DNA of 64,000 nucleotides from Bin87 sp965203985 (GTDB taxonomy: Bacteria; Chloroflexota; Dehalococcoidia; Lucifugimonadales; UBA3495), in assembly GCA_965203985.1 (NCBI GenBank), contig CBDBDS010000011.1, positions 1-64,000 on the forward strand, read 5' to 3'. The notes below the pieces were generated by a model, which was given only the letters and a program-made list of their open reading frames with translations, searched no databases and was not told the origin of the DNA. Both the position numbers and the translations under genes were made by a program. Numbering within the stretch: the first letter of the stretch is position 1; each line of letters starts with the position of its first letter. Shown here one piece after another: positions 42,311 to 51,510 of the stretch.

Positions 42311-43183
42311 ATGAAACTCAGTTTTCTGGCGCTGACGGCGGCGGCGTTAGTCCTGGCGGTCGCGGCCGGCGGGTGTGCCGCCGCCGCATCGCAGGAGGCA
42401 ACGCCGGCGGACACGGTGACCGTGTTCGCCGCGGCGTCGCTGGCGGAGCCGTTCCGCGCCGTGGCCGACGCTTACGAGGCCGACCATCCCGGCGTCGAGG
42501 TGACCTTCAACTTTGCGGGGAGCCAGGCGCTGCGCACCCAGCTGGAACACGGAGCGCGGGCGGACGTCTTCGCCTCGGCCGACTGGGATCAGATGGCGGC
42601 GGTGGGGAAGGCCCACTTGTTGGGAAACACCCCGGAATACTTCGCCACCAACCGGATGGCGGTGGTCGCGCCGGTTGGCTCCAACACCGTGCAGAGCCTG
42701 GACGACCTGGCGCGCCCGGGAGTGACCATCGCCATCGCATCGCCGGAGGTGCCGGCCGGATCCTATGCCCGCGCGACGCTTGAGTTGATGGCGGAGTCTG
42801 GAGATTTTCCCGACAACTTCGGCGAGCGCGTGTTGGCTAATGTGGTGACCAATGAGACCAATGTGCGGGCTGTGGCGCAGAAGGTTGCCTTGGGCGAGGT
42901 AGACGCCGGCATGGTCTACGAAACGGACGCGCGAGCGGCGCAACACGGGGATGCGTTTCGCGTGATCGAAATTCCGCTTGAATTCAACCCGGCGGCCGAG
43001 TATCCCATCGCGACGCTGGGGGAGTCCGCCAATCCGCAGGCCGGCCTGGACTTCATCGCGTTCGTCCAGGGCGACGATGGGCAGGCCATCCTCCGGGAAT
43101 ACGGCTTTGCGCCGCCGGCTAACGTGGCGTGCCCCTGCCACGATGGCATGCCGTCCGGGAGCGTCGCTCCCACGCCGCAGTGA
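42311..43183 (+). CDS. modA: Molybdate ABC transporter substrate-binding lipoprotein
   Basis: 290 residues. Signal peptide with lipobox (VAAGGC), then TVFAAASLAEPFRAVADAY and FAGSQALRTQLEHGARADVFASAD, where the Ser/Ala-lined site binds MoO4 or WO4. IAIASPEVPAGSYARATLEL, NVRAVAQKVALGEVDAGMVYETDA and a C-terminal extension complete the fold. It feeds the ModB-ModC genes directly downstream. Tungstate cannot be excluded. Confidence 0.93.
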   Translation: MKLSFLALTAAALVLAVAAGGCAAAASQEATPADTVTVFAAASLAEPFRAVADAYEADHPGVEVTFNFAGSQALRTQLEHGARADVFASADWDQMAAVGKAHLLGNTPEYFATNRMAVVAPVGSNTVQSLDDLARPGVTIAIASPEVPAGSYARATLELMAESGDFPDNFGERVLANVVTNETNVRAVAQKVALGEVDAGMVYETDARAAQHGDAFRVIEIPLEFNPAAEYPIATLGESANPQAGLDFIAFVQGDDGQAILREYGFAPPANVACPCHDGMPSGSVAPTPQ

Positions 43184-43186
43184 TCG

Positions 43187-44035
43187 ATGATCGCAAGGTT
43201 CCTCCTGGGCAACGGCCGCGTTGACGGCGGAAGACAGCAGTCGTCTCTGGGGGCGCTGGCTCCCGCCGGTGTCGCGGCGACTGTCGTCTACGTCCTGTTC
43301 ATCGGGTTGCCCATCCTGGCGCTGCTGGTGCAGGCCAGCCAGCAGGAGGGCTTCCTGGCCGGCCTTACCGGCGACATGGTGCTCCAGGCGCTCCGCCTCA
43401 CCATTATCACCAGCGTCGTGAGCATGTTGGTGGTCGTAGTGATTGGGACGCCCTTTGCCCTGCTGCTGGCCCGCCGGCGGTCGGCGGTGCTGCGGGTCAT
43501 CGACACCTTCGTGGAGCTGCCCATCGTGCTGCCCCCAGTGGTGGCCGGCGTGGCGATGCTGATGGCTTTCGGGCGGAACGGCCTGCTGGGTCCGGCGCTC
43601 TCGGCCATCGGGGTTTCCCTCCCCTTCACCATGGCCGCGGTGATCTTCGCGCAGGTGTTTGTGGCCGCGCCGTTCTACATACGAGCGGCGCGGATCGGGT
43701 TCGCCGGCGTGGACCCGACCTACGAGGAGGTGTCGCAGACGCTGGGGGTCTCGCCGTGGGCGACGTTCTGGCGGCTGACGCTTCCGGTGGCCTGGCCGTC
43801 GCTGCTGACCGGGCTGACCCTGGCCTGGGCTCGGGCAGTCTCGGAGTTCGGGGCGACGATCATGTTCGCCGGGAACCTGACCGGGCGTACCCAGACCATG
43901 CCGCTGGCTATCATGACCGCCATGGAGTCGAGCCTGGGATCGGCGTTGGCGTTGGCGGTGCTGCTGCTGGCGATGTCCGCGCTGGCGCTGGCGGCGTTGA
44001 GCGTGCTGTTAAGGCGAACCGGGTCGACGGCATGA
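43187..44035 (+). CDS. modB: Molybdate ABC transporter permease
   Basis: 282 residues, about six membrane helices. Carries the ABC-permease EAA loop EEVSQTLGVSPWATFWRLTLPVAWP and the family PIVLPPVVAGVAML. Starts three bases after the modA stop and overlaps modC by four bases (ATGA), so the operon is tightly coupled. An N-terminal extension of about 25 residues precedes the first helix. Confidence 0.92.
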   Translation: MIARFLLGNGRVDGGRQQSSLGALAPAGVAATVVYVLFIGLPILALLVQASQQEGFLAGLTGDMVLQALRLTIITSVVSMLVVVVIGTPFALLLARRRSAVLRVIDTFVELPIVLPPVVAGVAMLMAFGRNGLLGPALSAIGVSLPFTMAAVIFAQVFVAAPFYIRAARIGFAGVDPTYEEVSQTLGVSPWATFWRLTLPVAWPSLLTGLTLAWARAVSEFGATIMFAGNLTGRTQTMPLAIMTAMESSLGSALALAVLLLAMSALALAALSVLLRRTGSTA

Positions 44036-45153
44036 GCGATCAAACCGGCGGCAGCGGCACATCGGGGCGCTTTGCGGTGAACATGGGCGGCTTCCGCTTG
44101 GAGCTGGAGTTCGAGGTGGACGCCGGGCAGGTCCTGGTGCTCTTCGGTCCGTCGGGGGCCGGCAAGACCACGGCGCTGCGAACCATCGCCGGCCTGGTCC
44201 GGCCCGACGCCGGCCGTATCGTCATCGCCGGCCGCACGGTGTACGAGGACGGGAACGGCGCGGGAGGGCAGCCGGTCTGGGTGCAGCCGCACCGCCGGGG
44301 CGTGGGATACGTGACGCAGCAGAACCACCTGTTTCCCCACCTGACGGTGCGCCAGAACATCGCTTACGGCCTGCGGGACAGACGGGGAGAATCCGCCCGG
44401 CATCGCGTGACCGGGCTGGTGGAACGGCTGCGACTGGACGGGCTTGAAGACCGGCGGGTCTGGCAGCTGTCGGGCGGGCAGCAGCAGCGGGCCGCGCTGG
44501 CCCGGGCGCTGGCCCCGCAACCGGACCTGCTGCTGCTGGACGAACCCTTCGCCGCGCTGGACATGGAGCTGCGACGGGAGCTGGGGTCAGAACTGCGGTC
44601 AACGGTGCGGCAATTCGACGTGCCGGTGATCCTGGTGACGCACAGCCGGGAGGAGGCCCTGGCGTTGGGCGACGAGGTACAGATCATCGATTCCGGCGTC
44701 ACCGTGGCGCAGGGACCGCCGTTAACGGCGTTGGAGCAGCCGGGCCGAGGCCGCGTAGCGCGGCTGGTGGGGGTCGAGAACCTGCTGGAGATGCGGGTGG
44801 CGGCGCGGCTGCCGCAGGACGGCACTATGGTGTGCGCGGCGGCGGAGCACTTGCTGGAGACCCCGCTGGCGGACGGCTGCACCGTGGGGGATCCGGTGAC
44901 CGTTGGCATCCGGGCGTCGGACATCATCCTGGCGGCGGGGCCACTGCCGCAGTCGTCGGCGCGCAACACCTGGGCCGGCGTGGTGTCGGCGGTGTCGCCG
45001 AGGCCACCGGGCTACGAGGTGACGCTGGAGTGCGACGGGGTGCCGCTGCGGTGCCACATCACCGGGACTTCATTGGATGCCATGGGCATCGAACCCGGCC
45101 TGCCCATGTGGGCGATCTTCAAGGCATCGTCGTGTTTCCTGCTGAGTGAATAG
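44032..45153 (+). CDS. modC: Molybdate ABC transporter ATP-binding protein
   Basis: 373 residues. Walker A FGPSGAGKTTALRTIAG, signature LSGGQQQRAALARAL, Walker B LLLLDEPFAALD, H-loop VTHSREEALALGD. A C-terminal TOBE-type domain (about 300-373: VGIRASDIILA, NTWAGVVSAVSP) is expected for ModC and binds oxyanion for regulation. The start at 44032 is the ATG overlapping the modB stop; the frame is open upstream only because of antisense-like composition. Confidence 0.93.
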   Translation: MSDQTGGSGTSGRFAVNMGGFRLELEFEVDAGQVLVLFGPSGAGKTTALRTIAGLVRPDAGRIVIAGRTVYEDGNGAGGQPVWVQPHRRGVGYVTQQNHLFPHLTVRQNIAYGLRDRRGESARHRVTGLVERLRLDGLEDRRVWQLSGGQQQRAALARALAPQPDLLLLDEPFAALDMELRRELGSELRSTVRQFDVPVILVTHSREEALALGDEVQIIDSGVTVAQGPPLTALEQPGRGRVARLVGVENLLEMRVAARLPQDGTMVCAAAEHLLETPLADGCTVGDPVTVGIRASDIILAAGPLPQSSARNTWAGVVSAVSPRPPGYEVTLECDGVPLRCHITGTSLDAMGIEPGLPMWAIFKASSCFLLSE

Positions 45154-45199
45154 AGGGAAGTGCAATGCTGGCAGACGCGTTGACAGACGTTCTGGCCGT

Positions 45200-45410
45200 G
45201 ACCGCCTTCCCAGTACTCGCTGGCAGAAGCTCCGGTCCAACAACCCGCTGGAGCGGCTCGAAAAGGAGATCCGTCGCCGTAGGGCGAGTCCCTGTCGGGA
45301 ACATGGTGGGCATCTTCCCCAACCGTTCCGCGACGCGGCGTCTGGTCGGCAGGACAATAGCTGAGCAGCACGACGCATGGGTGGAAAGCCGTAGTCACCT
45401 CACCCTGGCG
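45200..45410 (+). pseudogene. IS256-family (mutator) transposase C-terminal remnant, frameshifted
   Basis: TRWQKLRSNNPLERLEKEIRRR (from 45215) is the mutator-transposase motif WxxxxxxNPLERLNxEIRRR. The matching continuation MVGIFPNRSATRRLVGRTIAEQHDAW (from 45303) is in the next frame, so a frameshift lies near 45290. The first two-thirds of the transposase is missing. No terminal repeats identified. Lies 50 bases after modC. Confidence 0.75.
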
Positions 45411-45482
45411 AATGACCTCGACGCCGGAGTCTTGCCCACGAGCCACATCCTGGAAACCGCGGCCTGAACCGCATCAGCAAGG

Positions 45483-45755
45483 ATGACGACTGTCACACCA
45501 GTCGACGGGACTTTGCTGGTGAGGGACGCAACCCGGGGGTGGACTTTGAAGGGCAAGGAAGCGAAGCTATGCTTTGGGGCGCACGTGCTGATGGACAACC
45601 GGGAGGGATTGGTGGTGGACGTACGTCTCACCAGCGCCCACGGGGCATGGGAACGGTCGGCAGCGTGGAGACACTGGGGGCGGTACCGGGCGCCAGACGG
45701 GTCACCGTGTGCGCAAATCGGGGCTATGACACCACCGGATTCGTCACCCCGGAGG
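45483..45755 (+). pseudogene. IS5-type DDE transposase fragment, frameshifted
   Basis: LKGKEAKLCFGAHVLMDNREGLVVDVRLT (in parts, 45540-45635) in one frame and ARRVTVCANRGYDTTGFV (to about 45748) in another correspond to consecutive parts of IS5/IS1182-like transposases (GKEAKLCxxGHxLMxNRxGLVVDxRLT ... RRxTxxADxGYDTxxFV). A frameshift near 45650 and missing ends show it is dead. It abuts an integrase stub on the other strand. Confidence 0.7.
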
Positions 45756-45850
45756 TTCAGATCATTCTCGTCGGGGTAGGTGCCGGTCTGTATCACCGTC
45801 CGGACGAACGCCGCGCAAAGGGCGTCGGGCTTGCGCTTCGAGGTAGGCAT
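45751..45850 (-). pseudogene. N-terminal stub of a tyrosine-type integrase (DUF4102-like)
   Basis: MPTSKRKPDALCAAFVRTVIQTGTYPDENDLNLR (read in two halves, 45850 down to 45751) matches the start of tRNA-associated integrases (KLTAxFVRTVxxPGxYxDGxGLxLR). Similarity stops where the transposase fragment begins, so an insertion probably cut it. The first codon is about 160 bases from the 3' end of tRNA-Ser, a normal place for such integrases. Short match, so tentative. Confidence 0.45.
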
Positions 45851-45945
45851 GGCTCGGTTTAGGACAGCGCTCCGTGCCCCATCCCGCGCACCATTTTTCG
45901 TGGATTGAGCCGGATGTCACGGAATTTCGCTGGTCATAAAAATAG

Positions 45946-45976
45946 CCGTTTCCTACTTGACGCGAGTAGGAAACGG
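45946..45976 (-). terminator. Rho-independent terminator downstream of tRNA-Ser
   Basis: Arms cgtttcctact (45947-45957) and agtaggaaacg (45965-45975) are perfectly complementary around a 7-base loop. On the minus strand the stem is followed by GCTATTTTTAT, so it ends the tRNA transcript. Confidence 0.85.
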
Positions 45977-46007
45977 GCGTTTTGACCAATGATTTACGAT
46001 GTATAAA

Positions 46008-46098
46008 TGGCGGAGAGAGCGGGATTCGAACCCGCGATACCCCAGAGGGGTATACCGGTTTTCGAGACCGGCGCCTTCAACCACTCGGCCACCTCTCC
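46008..46098 (-). tRNA. tRNA-Ser (anticodon CGA), CCA encoded
   Basis: The minus strand starts GGAGAGGTGGCCGAG, has anticodon loop CTCGAAA (CGA, reading UCG), a long variable arm (accggtataccccTctgg-type, 46040-46057), T-loop GGTTCGAATCC and acceptor CTCTCC with discriminator G, then CCA in the DNA. The 7-bp acceptor pairs with one G-T. Class II variable arm confirms Ser. A strong terminator follows. Confidence 0.95.
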
Positions 46099-46305
46099 GT
46101 TTCGTACCGGGCCTGCCGAAGTACGGTCGGCGGAGCCCGTATAGCAGCGTTGGTTGACGCCCATTTATTGTATCAGACATCAGTCTCGCTCCGCCTTTGG
46201 CTCTTGGCTTCGCATCGTCATGCGTTCGGATGACTTTCTTCCGGGCGGCCCATATAATGCAGCCACATCGTTTTTGAAACCGCGACACCACTCAGGAGGG
46301 CCAGC

Positions 46306-46743
46306 ATGGCAACCGCAACCAGGTTCGAACGCATCACCCAGCCCCTGGTCAAGATCACCGAGATGGACCACATCGTCCTGCGCACCAGGGACGTGGAGGA
46401 ATCTCTGCGCTTCTACACCGAGGTGCTGGGTCTCCAGGCCGAACGCGTCGAGCAGTGGCGTGCCGGCGAAGTGCGCTTCCCCTCGGCCCGGATCAACGCC
46501 GACACCATCATCGATTTCTTTGCGTCCGATGAGATCCCCAACGGCCGCGACGACGTCCGCAACCAGGACCACTTCTGCATGGTCATCGACCAGACCGACA
46601 TGGACGCGCTGAAGGCCCGCTTCGAGGACGCCGGCATCGACATCCAGGCCGGTCCCGGCAAGCGCTGGGGCTCCCACGGTGACGGCATCTCCCTTTACAT
46701 CTACGATCCGGACGACAACGTCGTCGAACTGCGCCACTACTGA
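46306..46743 (+). CDS. VOC-family (glyoxalase/bleomycin-resistance fold) protein
   Basis: 145 residues of the vicinal-oxygen-chelate fold: MDHIVLRTRDVEESLRFYTEVLGL (metal His in DHIVL), then DHFCMVIDQTDMDALK and the late GISLYIYDPDDNVVELRHY (metal Glu). This fold covers dioxygenases, isomerases and resistance proteins; substrate unknown. ctcaggagggccagc precedes the ATG. The helicase starts six bases after its stop. Confidence 0.88.
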   Translation: MATATRFERITQPLVKITEMDHIVLRTRDVEESLRFYTEVLGLQAERVEQWRAGEVRFPSARINADTIIDFFASDEIPNGRDDVRNQDHFCMVIDQTDMDALKARFEDAGIDIQAGPGKRWGSHGDGISLYIYDPDDNVVELRHY

Positions 46744-46749
46744 TCGCCC

Positions 46750-49290
46750 ATGTCGCTCCAGTCCAGTTTCTCTGAAACCGCGCCGGCCCGTCATGATGGG
46801 CCGGCGTCGTCTCCTTACTGGGAGGAACCGGCGTCGTCGCCGTACTGGGATGCTCCGGAACTGGCCGACTTGGACACCGGAACAACCCAACCACAACCCC
46901 AGTCCGGCGGCGCTCCGGCCATCCTGCAGGGTCTGAACGAACCGCAACAGCAGGCCGTCATTACCACGGACGGCCCGCTCTTGATCGTAGCCGGTCCCGG
47001 TTCGGGCAAGACGCGGGTCATCACTCATCGCATTGCGTATCTGGTCGGCGAGCGCGGCGTCAACCCGTGGCAAATACTCGCCGTCACGTTTACCAACAAG
47101 GCCGCCCGCGAGATGCGCGAACGCCTCGACCGGTTGCTCCTCAGTCGCAGCGAGGACGTGACCATGGGCACGTTCCACGCGGTTTGCGCCCGCATCCTGC
47201 GCCGGCACGGTGAGCGGGTGGGTCTGGACCGGAACTTCACCATCTACGACCAGGACGACCAGATCGACTCCCTTAAGTCGGCCATGCAACTGGCCGACGT
47301 GGACAGTAAGCGGTACAACCCACGGGCCGTGCTGTCGCGCATCTCGGCGGCGAAGAGTGTCCTGCAGGACTCGCACGCCATGGCGCGGGCCGCTTACGAC
47401 AGCGACGACGAGTACGGCGCGCACTGGATAGACACCTGCGCCCGCGTCTATCGCTACTACGAGGAGGCGTTGACCCGGCAGAACGCCCTGGATTTCGACG
47501 ACCTGCTGGTACGCACCACGCACCTTTTGCAGCAGGACCCGGAGGTGCAGGAGCAATACCACCGGCGCTACCGTTATCTCCTAATCGACGAGTTCCAGGA
47601 CACCAACGTCGCCCAGTATCGCCTGGCCCAACTCCTGACCGGGCCACATCAGAATCTGTGTGTCGTTGGCGATCCGGACCAAAGCATCTATGCCTGGCGC
47701 AATGCCGACATCGGCAACATCCTCAGCTTCCAGAGCGATTTTCCCAGCGCCACGGTTATCAGCCTGGGTGAAAACTATCGCTCCACCAAGAACATTCTGC
47801 GGGCTGCGGACGGCGTCATCGCCAACAACGCCGAGCGCATCGAGCGGGAACTGTTCACCAGCAATCCGACCGGCGACCCTGTCACCCTGCACGAGGCTTT
47901 CAGCGAAGAGGACGAGGCCCTGTGGGCCGTGGACGAGGTGTCGCGGCTCAGCCGCACCGGCCGGTTCCGCAACGGCGACTGCGCCATCATGTACCGGATC
48001 AACGCGCAGAGCCGCGCCTTCGAGGACCAGTGCATGCGCCAGGGCATCCCCTACCGGCTGGTCGGCGGGGTACGCTTCTACCACCGCAAGGAGATCAAGG
48101 ACACCGTCTGCTACCTGCGCGTCATCTTCAACCCCGACGACGAGGTCAGCCTGCAGCGCGTGATCAACCAGCCGCCCCGGGGTCTCGGCGCCAAGTCCGT
48201 CCAGCAACTGACTGCCTTCGCCGCCCAGCGGGGCCTGACCAGCCGGCAGGCCATGCGCGAGGTCGCCGCCGCGCGAACTGAAAAGCTGCCGTGCCCCATT
48301 GCAGTCACCGCCCGCGCCGCCCGCGCCATGGCCGACCTGTCCGTCACATTGGACCGGCTCACCGAGGCCTCCCGCGAGCTGGGCGTCGCTGATCTGCTCG
48401 ACCGCACCCTGGACATGTCCGGCCTGGCCAAGCACATCCATGCCCAGGACGACGGCGACGAACGCTGGGAGAACATCTTGGAGCTTCGCGGCCTCGCCGA
48501 AGACTACGGCCCCTCTGGGGATGGCTCTGCCGATGGCCTCGGCGCATTCCTGGAACGGGTCTCGCTGGTATCCGACGTCGATACCTACGAGCAGTCCGAG
48601 GACTCGCTCACGCTGATCACCCTGCACCAGGCCAAGGGTCTCGAATTCCGAGTGGTGATGATGGCCGGGATGGAGGAAGGTCTGCTCCCCCACAGCCGTT
48701 CCATGGACACGCTGGCCGAAATCGAAGAGGAGCGTCGCCTCTGCTACGTGGGCATGACCCGCGCCAAGGAGCGGCTCTATCTCCTGCGCGCCTTCCGCCG
48801 GCGTTATCCGTCGTCGGGCGGGGTATCTCTGCCCTCGCGCTTCCTCGAAGAGCTCCCTGAAGAGGTGCTGGCTTCCCCCGCTCTGGACCGCCCGCCTGGG
48901 TCCCGCGCCGACACCTATGGGTTGAACTCGTCCCGGTCCTCCCGCAGCGGCGATGTGGTCATCGGCGGCGCCTACGCACAGGAGCGGCGTGCTTCCCGCA
49001 CCCGCCTCGGCGACGGCTCGGGAACCGGCGGAGAGGCCACGCGGGGACGGCTGCGCGGCAACATCGACGAACGCCTCACTGAGTGGACGTCCAGCCGCCG
49101 TCCATCATCGGAACCGGAACCGGAGCGCGTGCCCCTGGCGGTGGGCGAAATCGTCCGCCATCCCACCTTCGGCGAGGGTGTCGTCCAGGAAGTCGAAGGC
49201 AGTGGTGACACGGAACAGGCCACCGTCAACTTCCCCGGCGCCGGTTTGAAACGGCTCCTGGTGAGCCTGGCCCGCCTGGAACGCGGTTAG
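46750..49290 (+). CDS. UvrD/PcrA-type superfamily 1 DNA helicase
   Basis: 846 residues. Unwinds DNA 3' to 5' in repair and replication. Walker A GPGSGKTRV (82-90), TFTNKAAREM (Ia), LLIDEFQDTN (II), VVGDPDQSIYAWRNA (III), LGENYRSTKNIL (IV), ITLHQAKGLEFRVVMMAGM (V) and YVGMTRAKERLYL (VI) are all intact. A C-terminal Tudor-like domain (IVRHPTFGEGVVQEVEG) is typical of PcrA. Residues 1-60 are an added low-complexity extension containing PASSPYW twice. Starts six bases after the VOC gene; no ribosome site, so coupled. Confidence 0.93.
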   Translation: MSLQSSFSETAPARHDGPASSPYWEEPASSPYWDAPELADLDTGTTQPQPQSGGAPAILQGLNEPQQQAVITTDGPLLIVAGPGSGKTRVITHRIAYLVGERGVNPWQILAVTFTNKAAREMRERLDRLLLSRSEDVTMGTFHAVCARILRRHGERVGLDRNFTIYDQDDQIDSLKSAMQLADVDSKRYNPRAVLSRISAAKSVLQDSHAMARAAYDSDDEYGAHWIDTCARVYRYYEEALTRQNALDFDDLLVRTTHLLQQDPEVQEQYHRRYRYLLIDEFQDTNVAQYRLAQLLTGPHQNLCVVGDPDQSIYAWRNADIGNILSFQSDFPSATVISLGENYRSTKNILRAADGVIANNAERIERELFTSNPTGDPVTLHEAFSEEDEALWAVDEVSRLSRTGRFRNGDCAIMYRINAQSRAFEDQCMRQGIPYRLVGGVRFYHRKEIKDTVCYLRVIFNPDDEVSLQRVINQPPRGLGAKSVQQLTAFAAQRGLTSRQAMREVAAARTEKLPCPIAVTARAARAMADLSVTLDRLTEASRELGVADLLDRTLDMSGLAKHIHAQDDGDERWENILELRGLAEDYGPSGDGSADGLGAFLERVSLVSDVDTYEQSEDSLTLITLHQAKGLEFRVVMMAGMEEGLLPHSRSMDTLAEIEEERRLCYVGMTRAKERLYLLRAFRRRYPSSGGVSLPSRFLEELPEEVLASPALDRPPGSRADTYGLNSSRSSRSGDVVIGGAYAQERRASRTRLGDGSGTGGEATRGRLRGNIDERLTEWTSSRRPSSEPEPERVPLAVGEIVRHPTFGEGVVQEVEGSGDTEQATVNFPGAGLKRLLVSLARLERG

Positions 49291-49486
49291 CCTTTACTGG
49301 CTTAGCGCCCTTTTCCTTTGCGTTCGCCCTTTTGGGCAACGCTTTTGCGTGCTCGTTTGTCTGTATCGTGCCCGTGTCCGGGATCAAATTGCGGATACGG
49401 TCATTACGCATTTCGTGATAATAGTACGATGTAATTATCAAAAGCGTCGCGGTTGTCCCGCACGCATACCATCAGGCTAGATCGTA
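49291..49486. other. Non-coding gap after the helicase gene
   Basis: Part of a 311-base gap. No gene found; contains a cgcccttttgggc imperfect hairpin near 49330 and AT-rich stretches at 49418-49442. The rest of the gap holds the promoter of the peptide-transporter operon. Confidence 0.5.
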
Positions 49487-49515
49487 GTGCAATCGCCAAT
49501 CCATTCGAATATAAT
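49487..49515 (+). promoter_or_regulatory. Promoter of the first oligopeptide-transporter operon
   Basis: gtgcaa (49487-49492), 17-base spacer, perfect tataat (49510-49515). The ATG of the binding protein is 86 bases downstream, leaving room for a leader. Confidence 0.6.
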
Positions 49516-49601
49516 GCGGCACTGTGTCCCGCCCGGACAGGCATGCGGAAACCGTAGGCCGTAGCACGCAGAGTGGCGGGTAGCATTCCTCAGGAGGGAT
49601 T

Positions 49602-51434
49602 ATGGTGCTCAAACCAACGATTGTGCTGACCGTCGCTGCCTCACTTCTCCTGATAGTGGGCATCGCCTGCGGCGGCGCTGCCGAGGAACCCGCGCCCGCC
49701 GCTCCCGCTGCCACGACCGCGCCGGCTGCCCAGCAGTCCGGCGGTGGGTCCGCTCCCGCGGCCACGACCGCGCCGGCCCAGGCGGGTTCTCAGGAAGCGA
49801 CGGCTGTTCCCACCATCGTAGCAACCGCCACCCCGCGGCCCACCAACACGCCTTCGGTCGCCCAGCAGTCCGCAACCGTCGGTGGACGCCTCAAGATTGC
49901 GGTGACCCCACCGGTCCAGGAACTGGTCCGAGGATGGCTGGGCACCACCACGTCAGCCAACGCTCAGGTGCGCCATTTTGCTGAACCGCTGGTGCATACC
50001 GACCGCTTCGACGGCTCCCTGCAGCCTGGCCTGGCGACGGAATGGGAAATCTCCAAGGCTGACGGCACCCAGTGGGTGTTCCGCCTCCGGGAGGGGATAC
50101 CATTCCACGGTGATTGGGGCGAGTTCACCGCGAACGACGTTCCCCACTCCGCCGCCTTGATTATCGGTGAAGAGGCCATTGCCACCGACACCGGGCTGTT
50201 CCGCGGATTGTTCGGCCAGACCGTTGACGAGCTTTTCGAAAACATCAAGGTTATCGATGACTACACGGTGGAGTTCAACCTGCTGCGCCCCGAAGCTGCA
50301 ATGGATTTCGTCGTCTCTGCACAGCAGGGCAACTACTTCATATATAGCAAGGACCAATGGGACGCGGAAGGTGAGCCCGGATACATCGACGGTGCGGTTG
50401 GCACCGGTCCCTGGCGGTACGAAAGCCGTCAGCTTGGTGTTGGCGGGAATCTCCTTTACTCCCGAGTCGAGGATCACTGGCGCCAGACCCCGCACTGGTC
50501 CGAAATGGAGCAGATCAACACGCCGGAGCCGGCCACCCGCCTGGCCAATCTGCTGACCGGTCAGGTACAGATCGCCGAGGTCAACCGGGACCTCCATCCT
50601 GAGGCCAAGGAAGGCGGAATGATCATCGTGGAGAGCGAACTGCCCTCCATCCAGGTCGCTTTCGTCATGGGTGGTATCTACTCCCCGCACAGCCCCTATC
50701 ATGACCCGTCGGACCCGCACCTGGATATCCGGGTGCGAGAGGCAATCAACCGCGCCATCAATCGTGAGGAGATCAACGAGACGCTGTTCAGCGGATTCGG
50801 GTCCCCTCACCCCGTGTGGGGCTTCCACCCCAGCCTCCCCGGTTGGAACGACCGCTGGTCCCGTGAGTTCGACGAGAAGTATGGCTTCGATCCCGACCGC
50901 GCCCGCGAACTCATCAAGGAATCTGGGCACGAGGGCTATCCTCTCAAACTCATCATCACCCAGCTTTCCGGTGTGCCTGAGATGATCCCAATGGCCGAGG
51001 CCGCGTTCACCTACCTGTCCGACATCGGGATCGAAGTGGAAGCCGAGGAGATGGAGTGGGCCCGCTTCCGCGCTGATTTCTACCGCCCCGGCAAGACCCA
51101 CGGCACCATCGCGCCCATCCGGGGCACCATGCGCCCCGCCGAGGTGACCCTGCGCTTCTACAACGTGAGCGGGCCCGAAGGGTTCCAGCGGATCGTACCG
51201 GATCCTGCGCTTGATGCGCTGTACGCCGAAGCCATTACCGCGGTCAATCCGGAGGTCAAAGCGAACGCCCTGCGCGCCGCTGGCGACATCAAGTTCGACC
51301 TGTACGCCGAGGTGCCCATCGTCTGGATCCCCAGCCAGATCGCCATCAACCCCAACGAGGTGGGCGAGTTCATCTGGCCCGGCAACATCAACACCGCCAT
51401 CACCCACATGGAGTACATCACCACCGCCCAATAG
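49602..51434 (+). CDS. Oligopeptide-type ABC transporter substrate-binding lipoprotein, copy 1
   Basis: 610 residues of the SBP_bac_5 family. Lipoprotein signal with IACGG (C23), then a 50-residue Ala/Pro/Thr-rich linker. Core: VGGRLKIAV, HTDRFDGSLQPGLATEWEIS, QWVFRLREGIPFHG, VREAINRAINREEINETLFSGFG and HPVWGFHPSLPGW. It binds peptides, opines or other small solutes outside the membrane. cctcaggagggatt precedes the ATG. Followed by two permease genes; a paralogous set begins at 53832. Confidence 0.9.
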   Translation: MVLKPTIVLTVAASLLLIVGIACGGAAEEPAPAAPAATTAPAAQQSGGGSAPAATTAPAQAGSQEATAVPTIVATATPRPTNTPSVAQQSATVGGRLKIAVTPPVQELVRGWLGTTTSANAQVRHFAEPLVHTDRFDGSLQPGLATEWEISKADGTQWVFRLREGIPFHGDWGEFTANDVPHSAALIIGEEAIATDTGLFRGLFGQTVDELFENIKVIDDYTVEFNLLRPEAAMDFVVSAQQGNYFIYSKDQWDAEGEPGYIDGAVGTGPWRYESRQLGVGGNLLYSRVEDHWRQTPHWSEMEQINTPEPATRLANLLTGQVQIAEVNRDLHPEAKEGGMIIVESELPSIQVAFVMGGIYSPHSPYHDPSDPHLDIRVREAINRAINREEINETLFSGFGSPHPVWGFHPSLPGWNDRWSREFDEKYGFDPDRARELIKESGHEGYPLKLIITQLSGVPEMIPMAEAAFTYLSDIGIEVEAEEMEWARFRADFYRPGKTHGTIAPIRGTMRPAEVTLRFYNVSGPEGFQRIVPDPALDALYAEAITAVNPEVKANALRAAGDIKFDLYAEVPIVWIPSQIAINPNEVGEFIWPGNINTAITHMEYITTAQ

Positions 51435-51464
51435 CAAACTGCTATTTCACCTGGAACATCCGGA

Positions 51465-51486
51465 GGGGCGAATGGAAATTCGCCCC
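51465..51486. repeat. Short palindrome, family ggggcgaatgatcattcgcccc (copy 3)
   Basis: ggggcgaat / attcgcccc arms with a ggaa loop, between the binding-protein and permease genes. May lower readthrough or stabilise the binding-protein mRNA. Confidence 0.65.
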
Positions 51487-51510
51487 TGATCACCCACAAG
51501 GCGGCCGATA

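Noticed and set aside
44040..45143. Overlapping plus- and minus-strand frames within modC
   Set aside because: Intact ModC motifs in the coding frame explain the region.
45395..45850. 151-residue minus-strand open frame as a complete gene
   Set aside because: Only the first 33 residues look like an integrase; the rest is antisense to the transposase fragment.
46180..47562. 460-residue minus-strand open frame
   Set aside because: Runs antisense through the VOC and helicase genes; shadow.
49953..51437. 494-residue minus-strand open frame
   Set aside because: Antisense of the binding-protein gene; no ribosome site.
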